The notes under the pieces: generated by a model
What the model was told of the DNA's origin: nothing
Database searches by the model: none
Seen by the model: the letters and a program-made list of their open reading frames with translations, nothing else
Translations under genes and position numbers: made by a program
Part shown: positions 42,097 through 51,092 of the stretch, in pieces
Layout: each line of letters begins with the position of its first letter
Position numbering within the stretch: the first letter of the stretch is position 1
Source: Pseudomonas lini
GTDB taxonomy: Bacteria; Pseudomonadota; Gammaproteobacteria; Pseudomonadales; Pseudomonadaceae
Assembly: GCF_030812475.1 (NCBI RefSeq)
Contig: NZ_JAUSSR010000011.1
Location: forward strand, 124,001-188,000
Direction of reading: 5' to 3'
DNA: 64,000 nt

Positions 42097-43452
42097 TTAT
42101 TCCTGAACGGGTGTCAGCGCAACCCGCAAGGCGTCGATGGCGACGTCGCGAGCGGTGTTGTCGGCAAATGTCGGGCTGTCGGCCACGCACTCGCCTTCCA
42201 GCCAGACGCTGAAGCTGCGGTCTTCACTGCGTACGTCCAACGGCTGACCCGCTTGCAACTGCTTGGTCACCTGACCCGCGGTTTTGCCGTCGGCGAAGTT
42301 GCGCGACAGCAGCAATTGCTCGCCATCGGCCGCCAGCAGACGGAAACGGAAACTGCTGTCTTCTTCGCGAAAACTGACGAAACGCGCGGCTTTCGCGGCT
42401 TTCTTCTTGGTGGTCGCTGCGACTTGGGTCTGGGCGACGAAAGAGCGCAGGCCAACCGCTTCACGCAGCTCATGGAGGAACGGCGTCGCGACCGAACGGG
42501 CCTTTTTCGCACCGATCTGCAGGATGTCTTCCAGATCCGCCGGCCGTTCGATCAGCTGGTGATAACGCTCGCGGGACTCACCCAGTTCGCTGTCCAGCAG
42601 CTGGAACAGGCGATTCTTCGCCTCGCCCCAGCCCAGGCCCTGCAACAGTTCGCTGCGGAATTCGGCGGACTGCGCCGGGGTGGCGAAGGCCTGGAACAAG
42701 GTGAACAGGTGCGAATTATCCGGATCTTTCGCTTCACCCGGCGCGCGGGAGTCGGTGACGATACGCGAGATCGCGTCCTTCATGTCCTTGGCGCTGCTGA
42801 ACAACGGGATGGTGTTGTCGTAGCTCTTCGACATCTTGCGACCGTCGAGGCCAGGCAGCGTGGCGACGCTTTCTTCGATCAGCGCCTCGGGCATGGTGAA
42901 GTATTCTTTGCCCTGGCCAAACAGGTGGTTGAAGCGCTGGCCGATGTCCCGGGCCATTTCCACGTGCTGGATCTGGTCACGACCGACCGGCACCTTGTGC
43001 GCGTTGAACATCAGAATGTCCGCCGCCATCAACACGGGGTAGCTGTACAGGCCCATGGTGATGCCGGCATCCGGGTCTTCGCCGGTCTCGACGTTCTTGT
43101 CCACCGAGGCCTTGTAGGCATGGGCGCGGTTAAGCAGGCCCTTGGCGGCGACGCAGGTCAGCAGCCAGGTCAGCTCGGGAATTTCCGGGATGTCGGACTG
43201 GCGATAGAAGGTCACGCGGTCCACGTCCAGGCCACCGGCCAGCCAGGTCGCGGCGATTTCCAGGCGCGAGCGCTGGATGCGCAGCGGGTCATCGCATTTG
43301 ATCAGGGCGTGGTAGTCGGCCAGGAAGTAGAACGAATCGGCATTGCTGTCGCGGCTGGCCAGGATCGCCGGGCGGATGGCGCCGGCATAGTTGCCCAGGT
43401 GCGGCGTGCCGGTGGTGGTGATGCCGGTGAGGATACGGGTACGAGTCGTCAT
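42097..43452 (-). CDS. trpS: Tryptophan--tRNA ligase with C-terminal extension
   Basis: Class I aminoacyl-tRNA synthetase, 451 aa. HIGH-equivalent TPHLGN at 17-21, KMSKS at 206-210. Most bacterial TrpRS end near residue 335; here a basic linker (KKKAAKAA) leads to about 90 extra residues (FRFRLLAADGEQLLLSRNF..., SFSVWLEGECVADSPTF) resembling the YegP/DUF1508-type small beta domain. ATG 43452 (MTTRTRIL) is preferred over an upstream in-frame start that overlaps the end of the next gene. Confidence 0.97.
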   Translation of the reverse strand: MTTRTRILTGITTTGTPHLGNYAGAIRPAILASRDSNADSFYFLADYHALIKCDDPLRIQRSRLEIAATWLAGGLDVDRVTFYRQSDIPEIPELTWLLTCVAAKGLLNRAHAYKASVDKNVETGEDPDAGITMGLYSYPVLMAADILMFNAHKVPVGRDQIQHVEMARDIGQRFNHLFGQGKEYFTMPEALIEESVATLPGLDGRKMSKSYDNTIPLFSSAKDMKDAISRIVTDSRAPGEAKDPDNSHLFTLFQAFATPAQSAEFRSELLQGLGWGEAKNRLFQLLDSELGESRERYHQLIERPADLEDILQIGAKKARSVATPFLHELREAVGLRSFVAQTQVAATTKKKAAKAARFVSFREEDSSFRFRLLAADGEQLLLSRNFADGKTAGQVTKQLQAGQPLDVRSEDRSFSVWLEGECVADSPTFADNTARDVAIDALRVALTPVQE

Positions 43453-43476
43453 GGGTAATCGCTTGTCAGACTGCAA

Positions 43477-44121
43477 TCAATTCGAAAGACGCGGCAGGAT
43501 CAGATCCTTGAGATCGGTCAGCTTGCCATGAAAAAAGTGTCCGCATTCTGCCACTTTCAGTAGCTCATGGGGGCGCTCGAGTTGTCCGGACCAGTCGTAG
43601 ACCAGCTGCGGATCGATGACTTCGTCGGTTTCCGGCTGGATCAGGGTCAGTGCGCACTGCTGTGGCAGTTGATCCTGATCGCCCAGGCGCATGACTGCCG
43701 GCGCCACCATGAACAGATGCTTGAGCTGCGCGCCCTGGGCTTCCAGGCGACCGCCGAGACTTGCCGCAACAAATCCGCCGAAGGAGAATCCAAACAGCGT
43801 CAAGGGTAAATCAGGATGTTTCGCCCGCAACCATGCAGCGACCGCCTGGGCATCATCGACTTCCCCGGTGCCCATGTCGTGCGAGCCCTGACTGGCACCG
43901 ACGCCGCGGTAATTGAAACGCAAGGTAATCAAACCGGCATCGCGGGCAGTGCGCTGCAGAGTCGACACCACTTTGTTGAGCATGGTGCCGCCCTGCACCG
44001 GGTTCGGGTGGCAAATCAGCGCCAGGCCGCGGGGCGGGTCATTATCCAGGCTATTGTTTTCCAGAAGCAGGGCTTCCAATTGACCGACCGGGCCATCAAT
44101 CACTACAGGGGTTTCGCGCAT
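43477..44121 (-). CDS. Alpha/beta hydrolase (COG2945-like)
   Basis: 214 aa. Nucleophile elbow GFSFGG with Ser113; conserved N-terminal ICHPNPVQGGTMLNK and NYRGVGASQG; catalytic Asp in PETDEVID and His in AECGHFFHGKL. Small cytoplasmic esterase/acylhydrolase of unknown substrate. ATG 44121 is used; a TTG two codons earlier sits at better distance from a GGAG and is an alternative. 24 bases upstream of trpS on the same strand and divergent from zapG. Confidence 0.9.
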   Translation of the reverse strand: MRETPVVIDGPVGQLEALLLENNSLDNDPPRGLALICHPNPVQGGTMLNKVVSTLQRTARDAGLITLRFNYRGVGASQGSHDMGTGEVDDAQAVAAWLRAKHPDLPLTLFGFSFGGFVAASLGGRLEAQGAQLKHLFMVAPAVMRLGDQDQLPQQCALTLIQPETDEVIDPQLVYDWSGQLERPHELLKVAECGHFFHGKLTDLKDLILPRLSN

Positions 44122-44265
44122 AAGCAAGGAAGGAACTCCGTGACCTCGAATCGGGTCGACTCGTCTAGCAAATTGTCTGTGCCAGTCTATTGCGAGTGAA
44201 TCGCGGTATACAGCGCAGGTTCGAGCCGTTAACGTAAAGCAAAGCCGTTTATAGAGGAAGGACTC

Positions 44266-44700
44266 GTGGAACACTCGCTCTTAGTTTGGTTGTTGCCGAC
44301 TCTTGCCCTGGTTGTGGGTGTCGCCATTGGATTCCTGATCGCTCGCCTGGTGCCGAATGCCGCGCCTAACCGCACGCAACGTCAGCTGGATGACGTTCAG
44401 GAACGTTTCGACAGTTATCAGAACGAAGTGGTCACCCACTTCAACAGCACTGCGACACTGGTCAAGAAGCTGACTGCGAGCTATCAGGAAGTGCAGGACC
44501 ATCTCGCCGAGGGTGCCAATCGCCTGGCCCTGGACGAGCAGACCCGCCAACGCTTGCTGGCCGCCCTGCACGCCGATGCGTCGCAGGCTCCACGGGAACG
44601 CCTGACGCCACCGCGCAATCAGGAGCCGCCTCGCGACTACGCACCGAAAGCCCCGAATGCGCCGGGTATGCTGGATGAGCATTATGGCCTGAAGAAGTAA
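44266..44700 (+). CDS. zapG: YhcB/ZapG family (DUF1043) inner-membrane division/envelope protein
   Basis: 144 aa, GTG start after an AGAGGAAGG ribosome-binding site. One N-terminal TM segment (LLVWLLPTLALVVGVAIGFLIARLV) then a cytoplasmic coiled-coil (QRQLDDVQERFDSYQNEVVTHF..ATLVKKLTASYQEVQ) and a Pro-rich disordered tail. E. coli YhcB links cell division and envelope growth; function here is by family. Single gene, ended by a strong terminator. Confidence 0.92.
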   Translation: MEHSLLVWLLPTLALVVGVAIGFLIARLVPNAAPNRTQRQLDDVQERFDSYQNEVVTHFNSTATLVKKLTASYQEVQDHLAEGANRLALDEQTRQRLLAALHADASQAPRERLTPPRNQEPPRDYAPKAPNAPGMLDEHYGLKK

Positions 44701-44723
44701 TCAGGTTTCGCGCAGCGCAAAAA

Positions 44724-44757
44724 GCCCTCGGATAAGTGATTGTCCGAGGGCTTTTTT
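44724..44757 (+). terminator. zapG terminator
   Basis: Perfect 9-bp stem GCCCTCGGA/TCCGAGGGC, 10-base loop, six T. Confidence 0.93.
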
Positions 44758-44790
44758 ATTTCAGATGGTATTGGGTTGCCCGATAGGCCC

Positions 44791-45021
44791 CTTTCGCCGG
44801 CAAGCCGGTCTCGCTCCCACAGGGTTTGGTTCTGGACCAATATTTGTGCTGGCTGTCAGGGGTTCTTCGCTGGCAAGCCAGCTCCTACAGGTTTTAAGTC
44901 GATTACGAAATAGTGGTCATCCACGAGCCCTGTGGGAGCGGGCTTGCCCGCGAAGAGGGAGTGTCAGTCGACATGGTGGTGTCTGACACATCCCATTCAT
45001 GAGCAAGCCCGCTCCCACAGT
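44791..45021. repeat. REP cluster: two solo-type sites and one doublet
   Basis: Three REP pieces fill the 335-base gap between zapG and the OmpA-type gene: CGCCGGCAAGCCGGTCTCGC (near 44796), TCGCTGGCAAGCCAGCTCC (44867), and a facing pair TGTGGGAGCGGGCTTGCCCG (44931) / GAGCAAGCCCGCTCCCACAG (45001). No gene seen here. Confidence 0.8.
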
Positions 45022-45035
45022 TGTTTATGCAGGTA

Positions 45036-45776
45036 TTACGGGTATTGCTGAACAGTGCCTTGCTGCTGGGCGCCATACTGCTGACCCGGAATCGCCTTCA
45101 GGTTGACCTCGACCCGACGGTTCTGCGCCCGGCCATTGACGTCGGCGTTGCTGGCAACGGGGTTGTCCGGACCGGCGCCACGGGCGCTCAGGTTGGTACC
45201 GCTGACACCCTGGGACGTCAGGTAAGTCGCCACGCTCTGGGCGCGACGCTGGGACAGGTCCATGTTGTGCTGGCGGCTGCCGGTGCTGTCGGTGTAGCCG
45301 ACGATCTCGATCTGGTTCTGATTGAACTCCTTGAGCGAACCGGCCAGGTTGTTCAGCGGCTGATAGAAGCTCGAGGCGATATTCGCCGAATCGGTGGCGA
45401 AGGTGATGTTCCCCGGCATGATCAGCTTGATCTGATCGCCCTGACGCTGCACTTCAACCCCGGTGTTGGCCATGCTGGCCCGCAGTTTTTTCTCTTGTTG
45501 GTCGGCGTAGTAACCGTAACCGGCAGCGGAAGCACCCACCACGGCTGCGCCAATCAGCGCGCCCTTGCCACGGTTGTTGTGGTCGATGGCAGCACCGGCC
45601 AACGCACCGGCCAGCGCGCCGAGCCCGCCGTATTTGGCGGTTTTGCTCATGCCCGTGGAACCACTGTCGGCCTGGCCCTGAGCTTGACCCTGATTGTCGT
45701 AAGGGTTAGGCGAGGCGCAGCCAGACAGCAAGGCCACAGCCGTAGCGACAATAATCAAACGCTGCTTGGTGAACAT
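45036..45776 (-). CDS. OmpA-family lipoprotein (YiaD-like)
   Basis: 246 aa. Lipobox LLSGC with Cys20, a glycine-zipper segment (about 50-88, GGLGALAGALAGAAID...GAAVVGASAAGYG), and a C-terminal OmpA domain that binds peptidoglycan (VGYTDSTGSRQHNMDLSQRRAQSVATYL, Asp and Arg ligands present). Ends with a Gln-rich tail. Likely anchors the outer membrane to the cell wall. Single gene. Confidence 0.93.
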   Translation of the reverse strand: MFTKQRLIIVATAVALLSGCASPNPYDNQGQAQGQADSGSTGMSKTAKYGGLGALAGALAGAAIDHNNRGKGALIGAAVVGASAAGYGYYADQQEKKLRASMANTGVEVQRQGDQIKLIMPGNITFATDSANIASSFYQPLNNLAGSLKEFNQNQIEIVGYTDSTGSRQHNMDLSQRRAQSVATYLTSQGVSGTNLSARGAGPDNPVASNADVNGRAQNRRVEVNLKAIPGQQYGAQQQGTVQQYP

Positions 45777-45891
45777 GTATAGCTCCTGATTTTATGCATT
45801 CTGTGGTGCAACGGACCAAGGCGTCAGCCTTTGCGGGCGTTGGATCGTTTTTATGGGCAAAAATTCCACCCGGACTGTGCACAAATGCACA

Positions 45892-46533
45892 TCAAGCGCG
45901 CACAAACGGGTTCTCGCGCATCTCATCCCCCAGGCGCGTGTCAGGACCATGCCCCGTCACCACCGTCGCTTCTTCATCGAGTGTATACAAGCGCTGCTTG
46001 ATCGAACGCACGATGGTTGCCTGATCGCCACCCCACAAATCCGTACGCCCGACCCCGCGTCGAAACAAGGTGTCACCGGCAATCAGCAATTTAGCCTCGG
46101 CAAACCAGAAGCTCATGGACCCTGGCGTATGCCCCGGCGTGTGCAACGCCACGCCGCAGCCGCAGGCCAGTTCTTCATCGTCGGCCAACCAGCGATCAGG
46201 CGACGGCACCGGCGTATACGGCACCCTGAACATCTGGCATTGCATCTCCAGGTTGTCCCAGAGGAATTGATCTTCCTTGTGCAAATGCAGGGTCGCGCCG
46301 GTTTTCTCCTTCAACTGACCGGAGGCCAGGAAGTGATCCAGGTGCGCGTGGGTGTGGATGATGCTGACCACCTTCAGGCCCAGGGCATCGAGGCGTGCCA
46401 GGATCAATTCATGATTGCCCCCCGGATCGACCACGATGGCTTTTTTCGTGATCGGATCGCCGATGATCGTGCAGTTGCACTGCAACGGGCCGACGGGGAA
46501 GGTTTCGCGGATCAGGGTTGGTTGCTGGGACAT
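45892..46533 (-). CDS. MBL-fold hydrolase, glyoxalase II-like
   Basis: 213 aa metallo-beta-lactamase-fold enzyme. Metal motif THAHLDH (60-66 region), downstream His ligands in HTPGHTPGS, Asp in IAGDTLF, and final TGHGPDTRLGDE. Resembles the short YcbL/GloC type II glyoxalases, cleaving S-lactoylglutathione or a related thioester; substrate inferred. Cytoplasmic, single gene. Confidence 0.92.
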   Translation of the reverse strand: MSQQPTLIRETFPVGPLQCNCTIIGDPITKKAIVVDPGGNHELILARLDALGLKVVSIIHTHAHLDHFLASGQLKEKTGATLHLHKEDQFLWDNLEMQCQMFRVPYTPVPSPDRWLADDEELACGCGVALHTPGHTPGSMSFWFAEAKLLIAGDTLFRRGVGRTDLWGGDQATIVRSIKQRLYTLDEEATVVTGHGPDTRLGDEMRENPFVRA

Positions 46534-46619
46534 CGGGCCTGCTCGGTAAACGGAATGGGGTGATCTTTACATAAATTGGCCATCAAGCCATTTACACCAA
46601 CGGGAATCGTCAAAATACG

Positions 46620-49358
46620 TCAGGCCAGTACGCCCAGCGCCTTGGCCCGCGCCACCGCCTGGGTTCTGCGTTCCACCCCCAGCTTGCTGTTGATATGACT
46701 GGCATGGGTTTTCACCGTGTGCAGGGAAATGAACAGCTGATCGCTGATTTCCTGGTTCGAACAGCCTTGGGCGATGAGCTTCAGGACGGCCAGTTCACGG
46801 GAGCTTAGCTGCTCGCACGCGGGCAGGGTTTCCGGGGCAATACGCGCAGTGACGGCGGGCAGGCGCTCTGAAAGGTTTTGTGCAAGCGGCGTTTTTTCAC
46901 CGCGCTGAAGCTGTTCACGTAACCAGTCAGAGTATTTGTTGAGCAGGCCGTCGAAGGGTTGCAGGACCCCGCCACTGGCCGCTTCCAGGGATTGGGCGAA
47001 GGCTTGCCGGGCTTCGGGCTCGCGGTTGTGCGCCAGGAGCAGATCGGTTTTCTGGGTCAACACCATCACGCTGAGCAACTGCCGGCCTGTCTGTTGACCA
47101 TTCTCGAGCAACGCATTCAAGCGCCCTTCGGCCAGCATCGGTTGCCCCTGGATCACCTCCAGCAAGGCCTGCTGCAATTCAATGTGCTGTGGCAGATGTG
47201 GATGGAATTCCGGAGGCGCAGCAGGATGTGCGCCGTTGTAGGTCTGGCCCAATCGCGTCAGCCAGGCTTCGGCCAGGTCGGTACGGCCCTGGGCCAGCCA
47301 CAGCTCGCATTTGACCAGGGTGATCATCGCCAGATAGTAGATCGGCGGCACGTCCCAGATGTGCATCAGGCGTTCGGCCTCGGCGAGTTCGGCAAAGGCT
47401 TTGGCGAATTCACCGCTGCTGCCTTCGAGCCTTGCGATCACGCAATGGCCGATCAACACGCTGATATCGCGACAGGCGCGCGCCTCGTTCAAACCCGCCA
47501 GCAATCGCAACCGCGCAGTCTGTGGCTGCAAGCGCAGGGCCAGCAGGAAACCTTCATACAATGTCAGGCGGGCACGTACGGCAAACAGCCGTTGCGAGGA
47601 TAATCCCAGCAGGCGTTGCAGCCCTTGGCGGACCTCCTCCAGTGCACGCAGGATTTCCCCCCGCGCCTGCAACACCCGGGCGCGGTCGTAGTGGGCCAGC
47701 GCTTCGAACAACGGATTGCCGACCCGTTGCGCCAACTCCAGAGAATCACGGTTCAAACCCCGTGCACGCCACAGGTCACCGTCGGCTATGGCCAGGTTGG
47801 ACAGGGTCGAGAGGCACATCAGGCGTTGGCCGTAACGTCTGGAGGGAAGGCTCTCCAGGGCTTCGGTGCAATAAAGCAACGTCAGCTCGCGATTGCCGCG
47901 GCCACGGGCGATGATTCCGCTCAAGGCCAGCCATTGCGCCAGCATGGATTTTTGCGCCGTGGCTGACGGGGCCGGCAGGAATCGGCTCAAATGACTGGCC
48001 AGCTCCTCGGCGGCGTCCAGTTGACAGGCCAGTCCCAACGCCCAGCTGTACAGCACGATCAGCCGTGGCGTGCTGACCAGCAGGCTGTCGGGCAAGTCCA
48101 TTTTCCAGCGCAGCAACATGCCGACGTTCTGTTCCGCCAGCAGTTGCTCTTCCGAAAGGTTTTGCACCAGGTTCGCCGCGACATCCAGGTGCCCGGCGCG
48201 CAACGCTTGTTCCACCGCCTCATCGAGCAATCCCTGGGCGTTGAACCAACGACAGGCGCGCAGGTGCAGGCTCGCCACCGGTACCATCGCCGGTGTGGCA
48301 GGCCGCGTACGCAGCAGGTCGGAAAACAAATGGTGGTAGCGATACCAGTGACCCTGTTCGTCCAGCGGTACCAGAAACACTTGATGGGCCGAGAGAAAAC
48401 GCAGGATTTCGGCGCTGTCGTGGGCTTCGCGAACAGCGTCGCACAGCTCGCTGCAAAAACGCTCCTGAGGCGCGGTGTCGTAAAGGAATGCCTGCACCTC
48501 GGCGGGCAGGCAATCGATGACCTCTTCGAGCAGGTAATCGCGGATCAGCCCTTCCCCACCATGCAAGGACTGGGGTAACGCGCCGCCAGTGCCCGCTTCG
48601 GAAGCCGCCAGCAGCCAGAAGCGCAATCCGGCGACCCAGCCTTCGCTGCGCAGGATCAGGTTCTCCAGCGCTTCGCCGCGCAGGGAGGTGCTGTGTCGAT
48701 CGAGCAGGGTCAAGGCTTCGTCGTGGGTCAGGCGCAGGTCTTGCTCATGCAGCTCGAGCAGTTGCCGCGACAGACGCAGGCGCGCCAGGTGCCAGTCCGG
48801 ACGCTGGCGGCTGGTCACCATCACCAGCAAGCCGTCGGGAAGATGATTGAGGAAAAACTGCAGGCAGCGATCGAGCACCGGGCCCTGGGCCAGATGGTAA
48901 TCATCGAGTACCAGGAGCAGCGGCGCCGTCGGAGATAAATGCACGGCCAGCTCGTCGAGCAAACCGTCCAGCCATTCTTCGAAGGCGAAGGGTTGATGCC
49001 GCTGGCGCATTTTCAGCAGTCCCAGGGACTGCCTGCCCAGTTGCGGAAAGTAATCCTGGAGGCCTTCGAGCAGCCGTTCAAGGAAACGCCCGGGATCGCT
49101 GTCGCGCGGACTCAACCCCAGCCACAGGCTTTGCCAATGGTCCGGCAACCCCTGACAGAACTCCACGGCCAATGAACTCTTGCCGAACCCGGCCGGGGCA
49201 CTGACCAGCAACAGCCTGCCACCGAGACCGGCACTCAGGCGCTCGCACAAACGCGGGCGCAGCACGTGGCCATCAGGCAACGGCGGCCGAAAAAAGCGCC
49301 CGTCCAGTGCGGCGACGGTGACGCTTGCTGGGCCTCGGAGTGGGGACAGATCAGTCAT
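46620..49358 (-). CDS. MalT-type LuxR-family ATP-dependent regulator
   Basis: 912 aa. STAND ATPase module with Walker A SAPAGFGKSS (53-62) and Walker B LLLVLDDYH, a long helical TPR-like sensor region (about 340-800), and a C-terminal LuxR HTH (about 848-908, LSSRELAVLKLIAQGCSNQEISDQL, SLHTVKTHASHINSKLGV). By family, ligand binding triggers ATP-dependent oligomerisation and activation. It is next to DUF1329, DUF1302 and the AlkK-like ligase on the same strand, and likely activates them in response to an alkyl/fatty-acid signal (inference). Confidence 0.93.
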   Translation of the reverse strand: MTDLSPLRGPASVTVAALDGRFFRPPLPDGHVLRPRLCERLSAGLGGRLLLVSAPAGFGKSSLAVEFCQGLPDHWQSLWLGLSPRDSDPGRFLERLLEGLQDYFPQLGRQSLGLLKMRQRHQPFAFEEWLDGLLDELAVHLSPTAPLLLVLDDYHLAQGPVLDRCLQFFLNHLPDGLLVMVTSRQRPDWHLARLRLSRQLLELHEQDLRLTHDEALTLLDRHSTSLRGEALENLILRSEGWVAGLRFWLLAASEAGTGGALPQSLHGGEGLIRDYLLEEVIDCLPAEVQAFLYDTAPQERFCSELCDAVREAHDSAEILRFLSAHQVFLVPLDEQGHWYRYHHLFSDLLRTRPATPAMVPVASLHLRACRWFNAQGLLDEAVEQALRAGHLDVAANLVQNLSEEQLLAEQNVGMLLRWKMDLPDSLLVSTPRLIVLYSWALGLACQLDAAEELASHLSRFLPAPSATAQKSMLAQWLALSGIIARGRGNRELTLLYCTEALESLPSRRYGQRLMCLSTLSNLAIADGDLWRARGLNRDSLELAQRVGNPLFEALAHYDRARVLQARGEILRALEEVRQGLQRLLGLSSQRLFAVRARLTLYEGFLLALRLQPQTARLRLLAGLNEARACRDISVLIGHCVIARLEGSSGEFAKAFAELAEAERLMHIWDVPPIYYLAMITLVKCELWLAQGRTDLAEAWLTRLGQTYNGAHPAAPPEFHPHLPQHIELQQALLEVIQGQPMLAEGRLNALLENGQQTGRQLLSVMVLTQKTDLLLAHNREPEARQAFAQSLEAASGGVLQPFDGLLNKYSDWLREQLQRGEKTPLAQNLSERLPAVTARIAPETLPACEQLSSRELAVLKLIAQGCSNQEISDQLFISLHTVKTHASHINSKLGVERRTQAVARAKALGVLA

Positions 49359-49699
49359 GGCCGGCTCTTGTTCGAATGCTGATGGCGGCGTTGCAGATGT
49401 CCGCAGACTAGCGGTAAACGAAGAGGGAATGAAGGTTATTGCTACAAATGGCTACAAAAAGACCAGGACAAAAAAAACGCCCCGGACCGGTCAGTCATGC
49501 CGTTCAGTCAAGCGCAATGCGCTTCCATTGTAGGAGCGAGCTTGCTCGCGATGGACTCAAGAGCGCCGCGTTTAGCCAGTAAACACGCGTTCCCGTTAAC
49601 GACCATCGTGAGCAAGCTCGCTCCTACAATTTCCAAACTGAACAGCATTATGAACCAGTTGGAGCGTTTTTCGAGGATGCGGCCTCTGTTAGGTAAACG
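49359..49699. other. Intergenic region upstream of the LuxR gene
   Basis: 341 bases without a gene. Contains a 10-bp direct repeat GCTACAAATG/GCTACAAAAA (49441-49460) 83 bases upstream of the regulator start and the 100-bp REPIN at 49529-49628. No certain promoter. Confidence 0.5.
49529..49628. repeat. REPIN, 100 bp
   Basis: Third copy of the 100-base REPIN; arms TGTAGGAGCGAGCTTGCTCG and complement, interior GCGCCGCGTTTA...CGTTAACGACC related to the other two. Confidence 0.9.
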
Positions 49700-51064
49700 T
49701 TAGCGAACACCATCCTGACGCAGCGCCGCCGGCGTGAAGTCGCTGGTAGTCGCGGTGAAGCCGAAGTCATACGCCGACTTCTCTTCGTTCTTCATGCCCA
49801 GCGCCAGGTAACGACCCGATTGCAGGTCATACAGGGTTTCCAGGGTGTACCAAGGCACCTGGACGTTGTAATAGTTCTGGGCGTGGGCTTCCGCCACGCG
49901 CCACAGCTGATTACGACCGTCGTAGTGGTCGATCACCGCCGCTTGCCAGGTGTCTTCGTCGATGTAGAAGTCACGCTTGGCATAGATGTGACGCTGACCT
50001 TCCTTCAAGGTAGCCACCACATGCCAGACCCGGCGCAACTCGTAGCGAGTCAGGTCCTGGTTGATGTGACCGGCCTTGATGATGTCGGCATATTTCAGCT
50101 TCGGATCGTCGAGCTTGTAGGCGTCGGAGGCGATGTACATCTCTTTCTTGCCTTCGAGCTTCCAGTCGTAACGGTCCGGCGCACCGTTGTACATGTCCAG
50201 GTTGTCGGAGGTACGCAGGCCATCGGCAGCGGTACCCGGCCCGTCATAGGACACTTGCGGCGCACGCCTTACCCGACGCTGACCGGCGTTGTAGACCCAT
50301 GCCGAACGTGGCTCTTTAACCTGGTCGAGGGTTTCGTGCACCAGCAACACGCCACCGGCCAGACGTGCCGGCGCGGTCACTTTCTGCTTGAAGTAGAACA
50401 GGATGTTGCCCGGGTTGGCCGGATCGTAATCCTTCATCTTGTCGCGGAACACGAACTGGTCCTGGAAGTACACCAGGCTATACGAGCCGTTCGGCTGCGG
50501 TGTGGCCTGAGTGACCAGACGGGTCACGCTGCCGCCGCGATAGCGGGTGATGTGGTTCCAGATGACTTCCACGCCGGTTTTCGGAATCGGGAACGGTATT
50601 GCGGTTTCAAAGTTTTCCAGGCCGTTGCCACCGGACACCAGGTTGGTGCTGGTGGCATTTTTCTTGATGGAGGCAAACACGGCATCCGGCACGGTGGCGC
50701 CGCGATGGGACGGGTAGACCGGCATCTTGAAGGTTTCGGGGTAGCGCTTGAACATCGCGTACTGACCCGGGGCAAGCTTGTCCTTGTACTGGTCGACGTT
50801 CTGCGCAGTGATGGTGAACAGCGGTTTTTCACTGGCGAACGGGTCGGACAGGAAGCCTTTGCCGTCAACGTTGCCGGCGTTTTTCGCCATCGGTTTCCAG
50901 GCCGGGATCGACCCGTCGGCGTTGCCCGCCATCTCGGCGCCCATCGGGGTCAGGCTCTTGCCCAGCTTGTCCGCTTCGGCCGCAGGGACCGCAGCCATCA
51001 CCCCGGTCGCCAGCAGCGAAAGCCCCAGGACACCGACGTGGAACAGACTCTTTGTTATTTTCAT
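49700..51064 (-). CDS. DUF1329 envelope protein
   Basis: 454 aa with a Sec signal peptide (MKITKSLFHVGVLGLSLLAT..AVPAA). Shares the DUF1329 pattern through its length (KLGKSLTPMGAEMAGNADGSIPAWKP; RRVRRAPQVSYDGPGTAADGLRT; RRVWHVVATLKEGQRHIYAKRDFYIDEDTW). Fold in related proteins is LolA/LolB-like, suggesting handling of lipids in the periplasm. Always found with a DUF1302 gene, here 28 bases upstream, so they form one operon. Precise role undetermined; a part in uptake or export of long hydrophobic molecules is inference. Confidence 0.9.
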   Translation of the reverse strand: MKITKSLFHVGVLGLSLLATGVMAAVPAAEADKLGKSLTPMGAEMAGNADGSIPAWKPMAKNAGNVDGKGFLSDPFASEKPLFTITAQNVDQYKDKLAPGQYAMFKRYPETFKMPVYPSHRGATVPDAVFASIKKNATSTNLVSGGNGLENFETAIPFPIPKTGVEVIWNHITRYRGGSVTRLVTQATPQPNGSYSLVYFQDQFVFRDKMKDYDPANPGNILFYFKQKVTAPARLAGGVLLVHETLDQVKEPRSAWVYNAGQRRVRRAPQVSYDGPGTAADGLRTSDNLDMYNGAPDRYDWKLEGKKEMYIASDAYKLDDPKLKYADIIKAGHINQDLTRYELRRVWHVVATLKEGQRHIYAKRDFYIDEDTWQAAVIDHYDGRNQLWRVAEAHAQNYYNVQVPWYTLETLYDLQSGRYLALGMKNEEKSAYDFGFTATTSDFTPAALRQDGVR

Positions 51065-51092
51065 ATGTGTGTTCGTCCTGAAAATACAGTGC

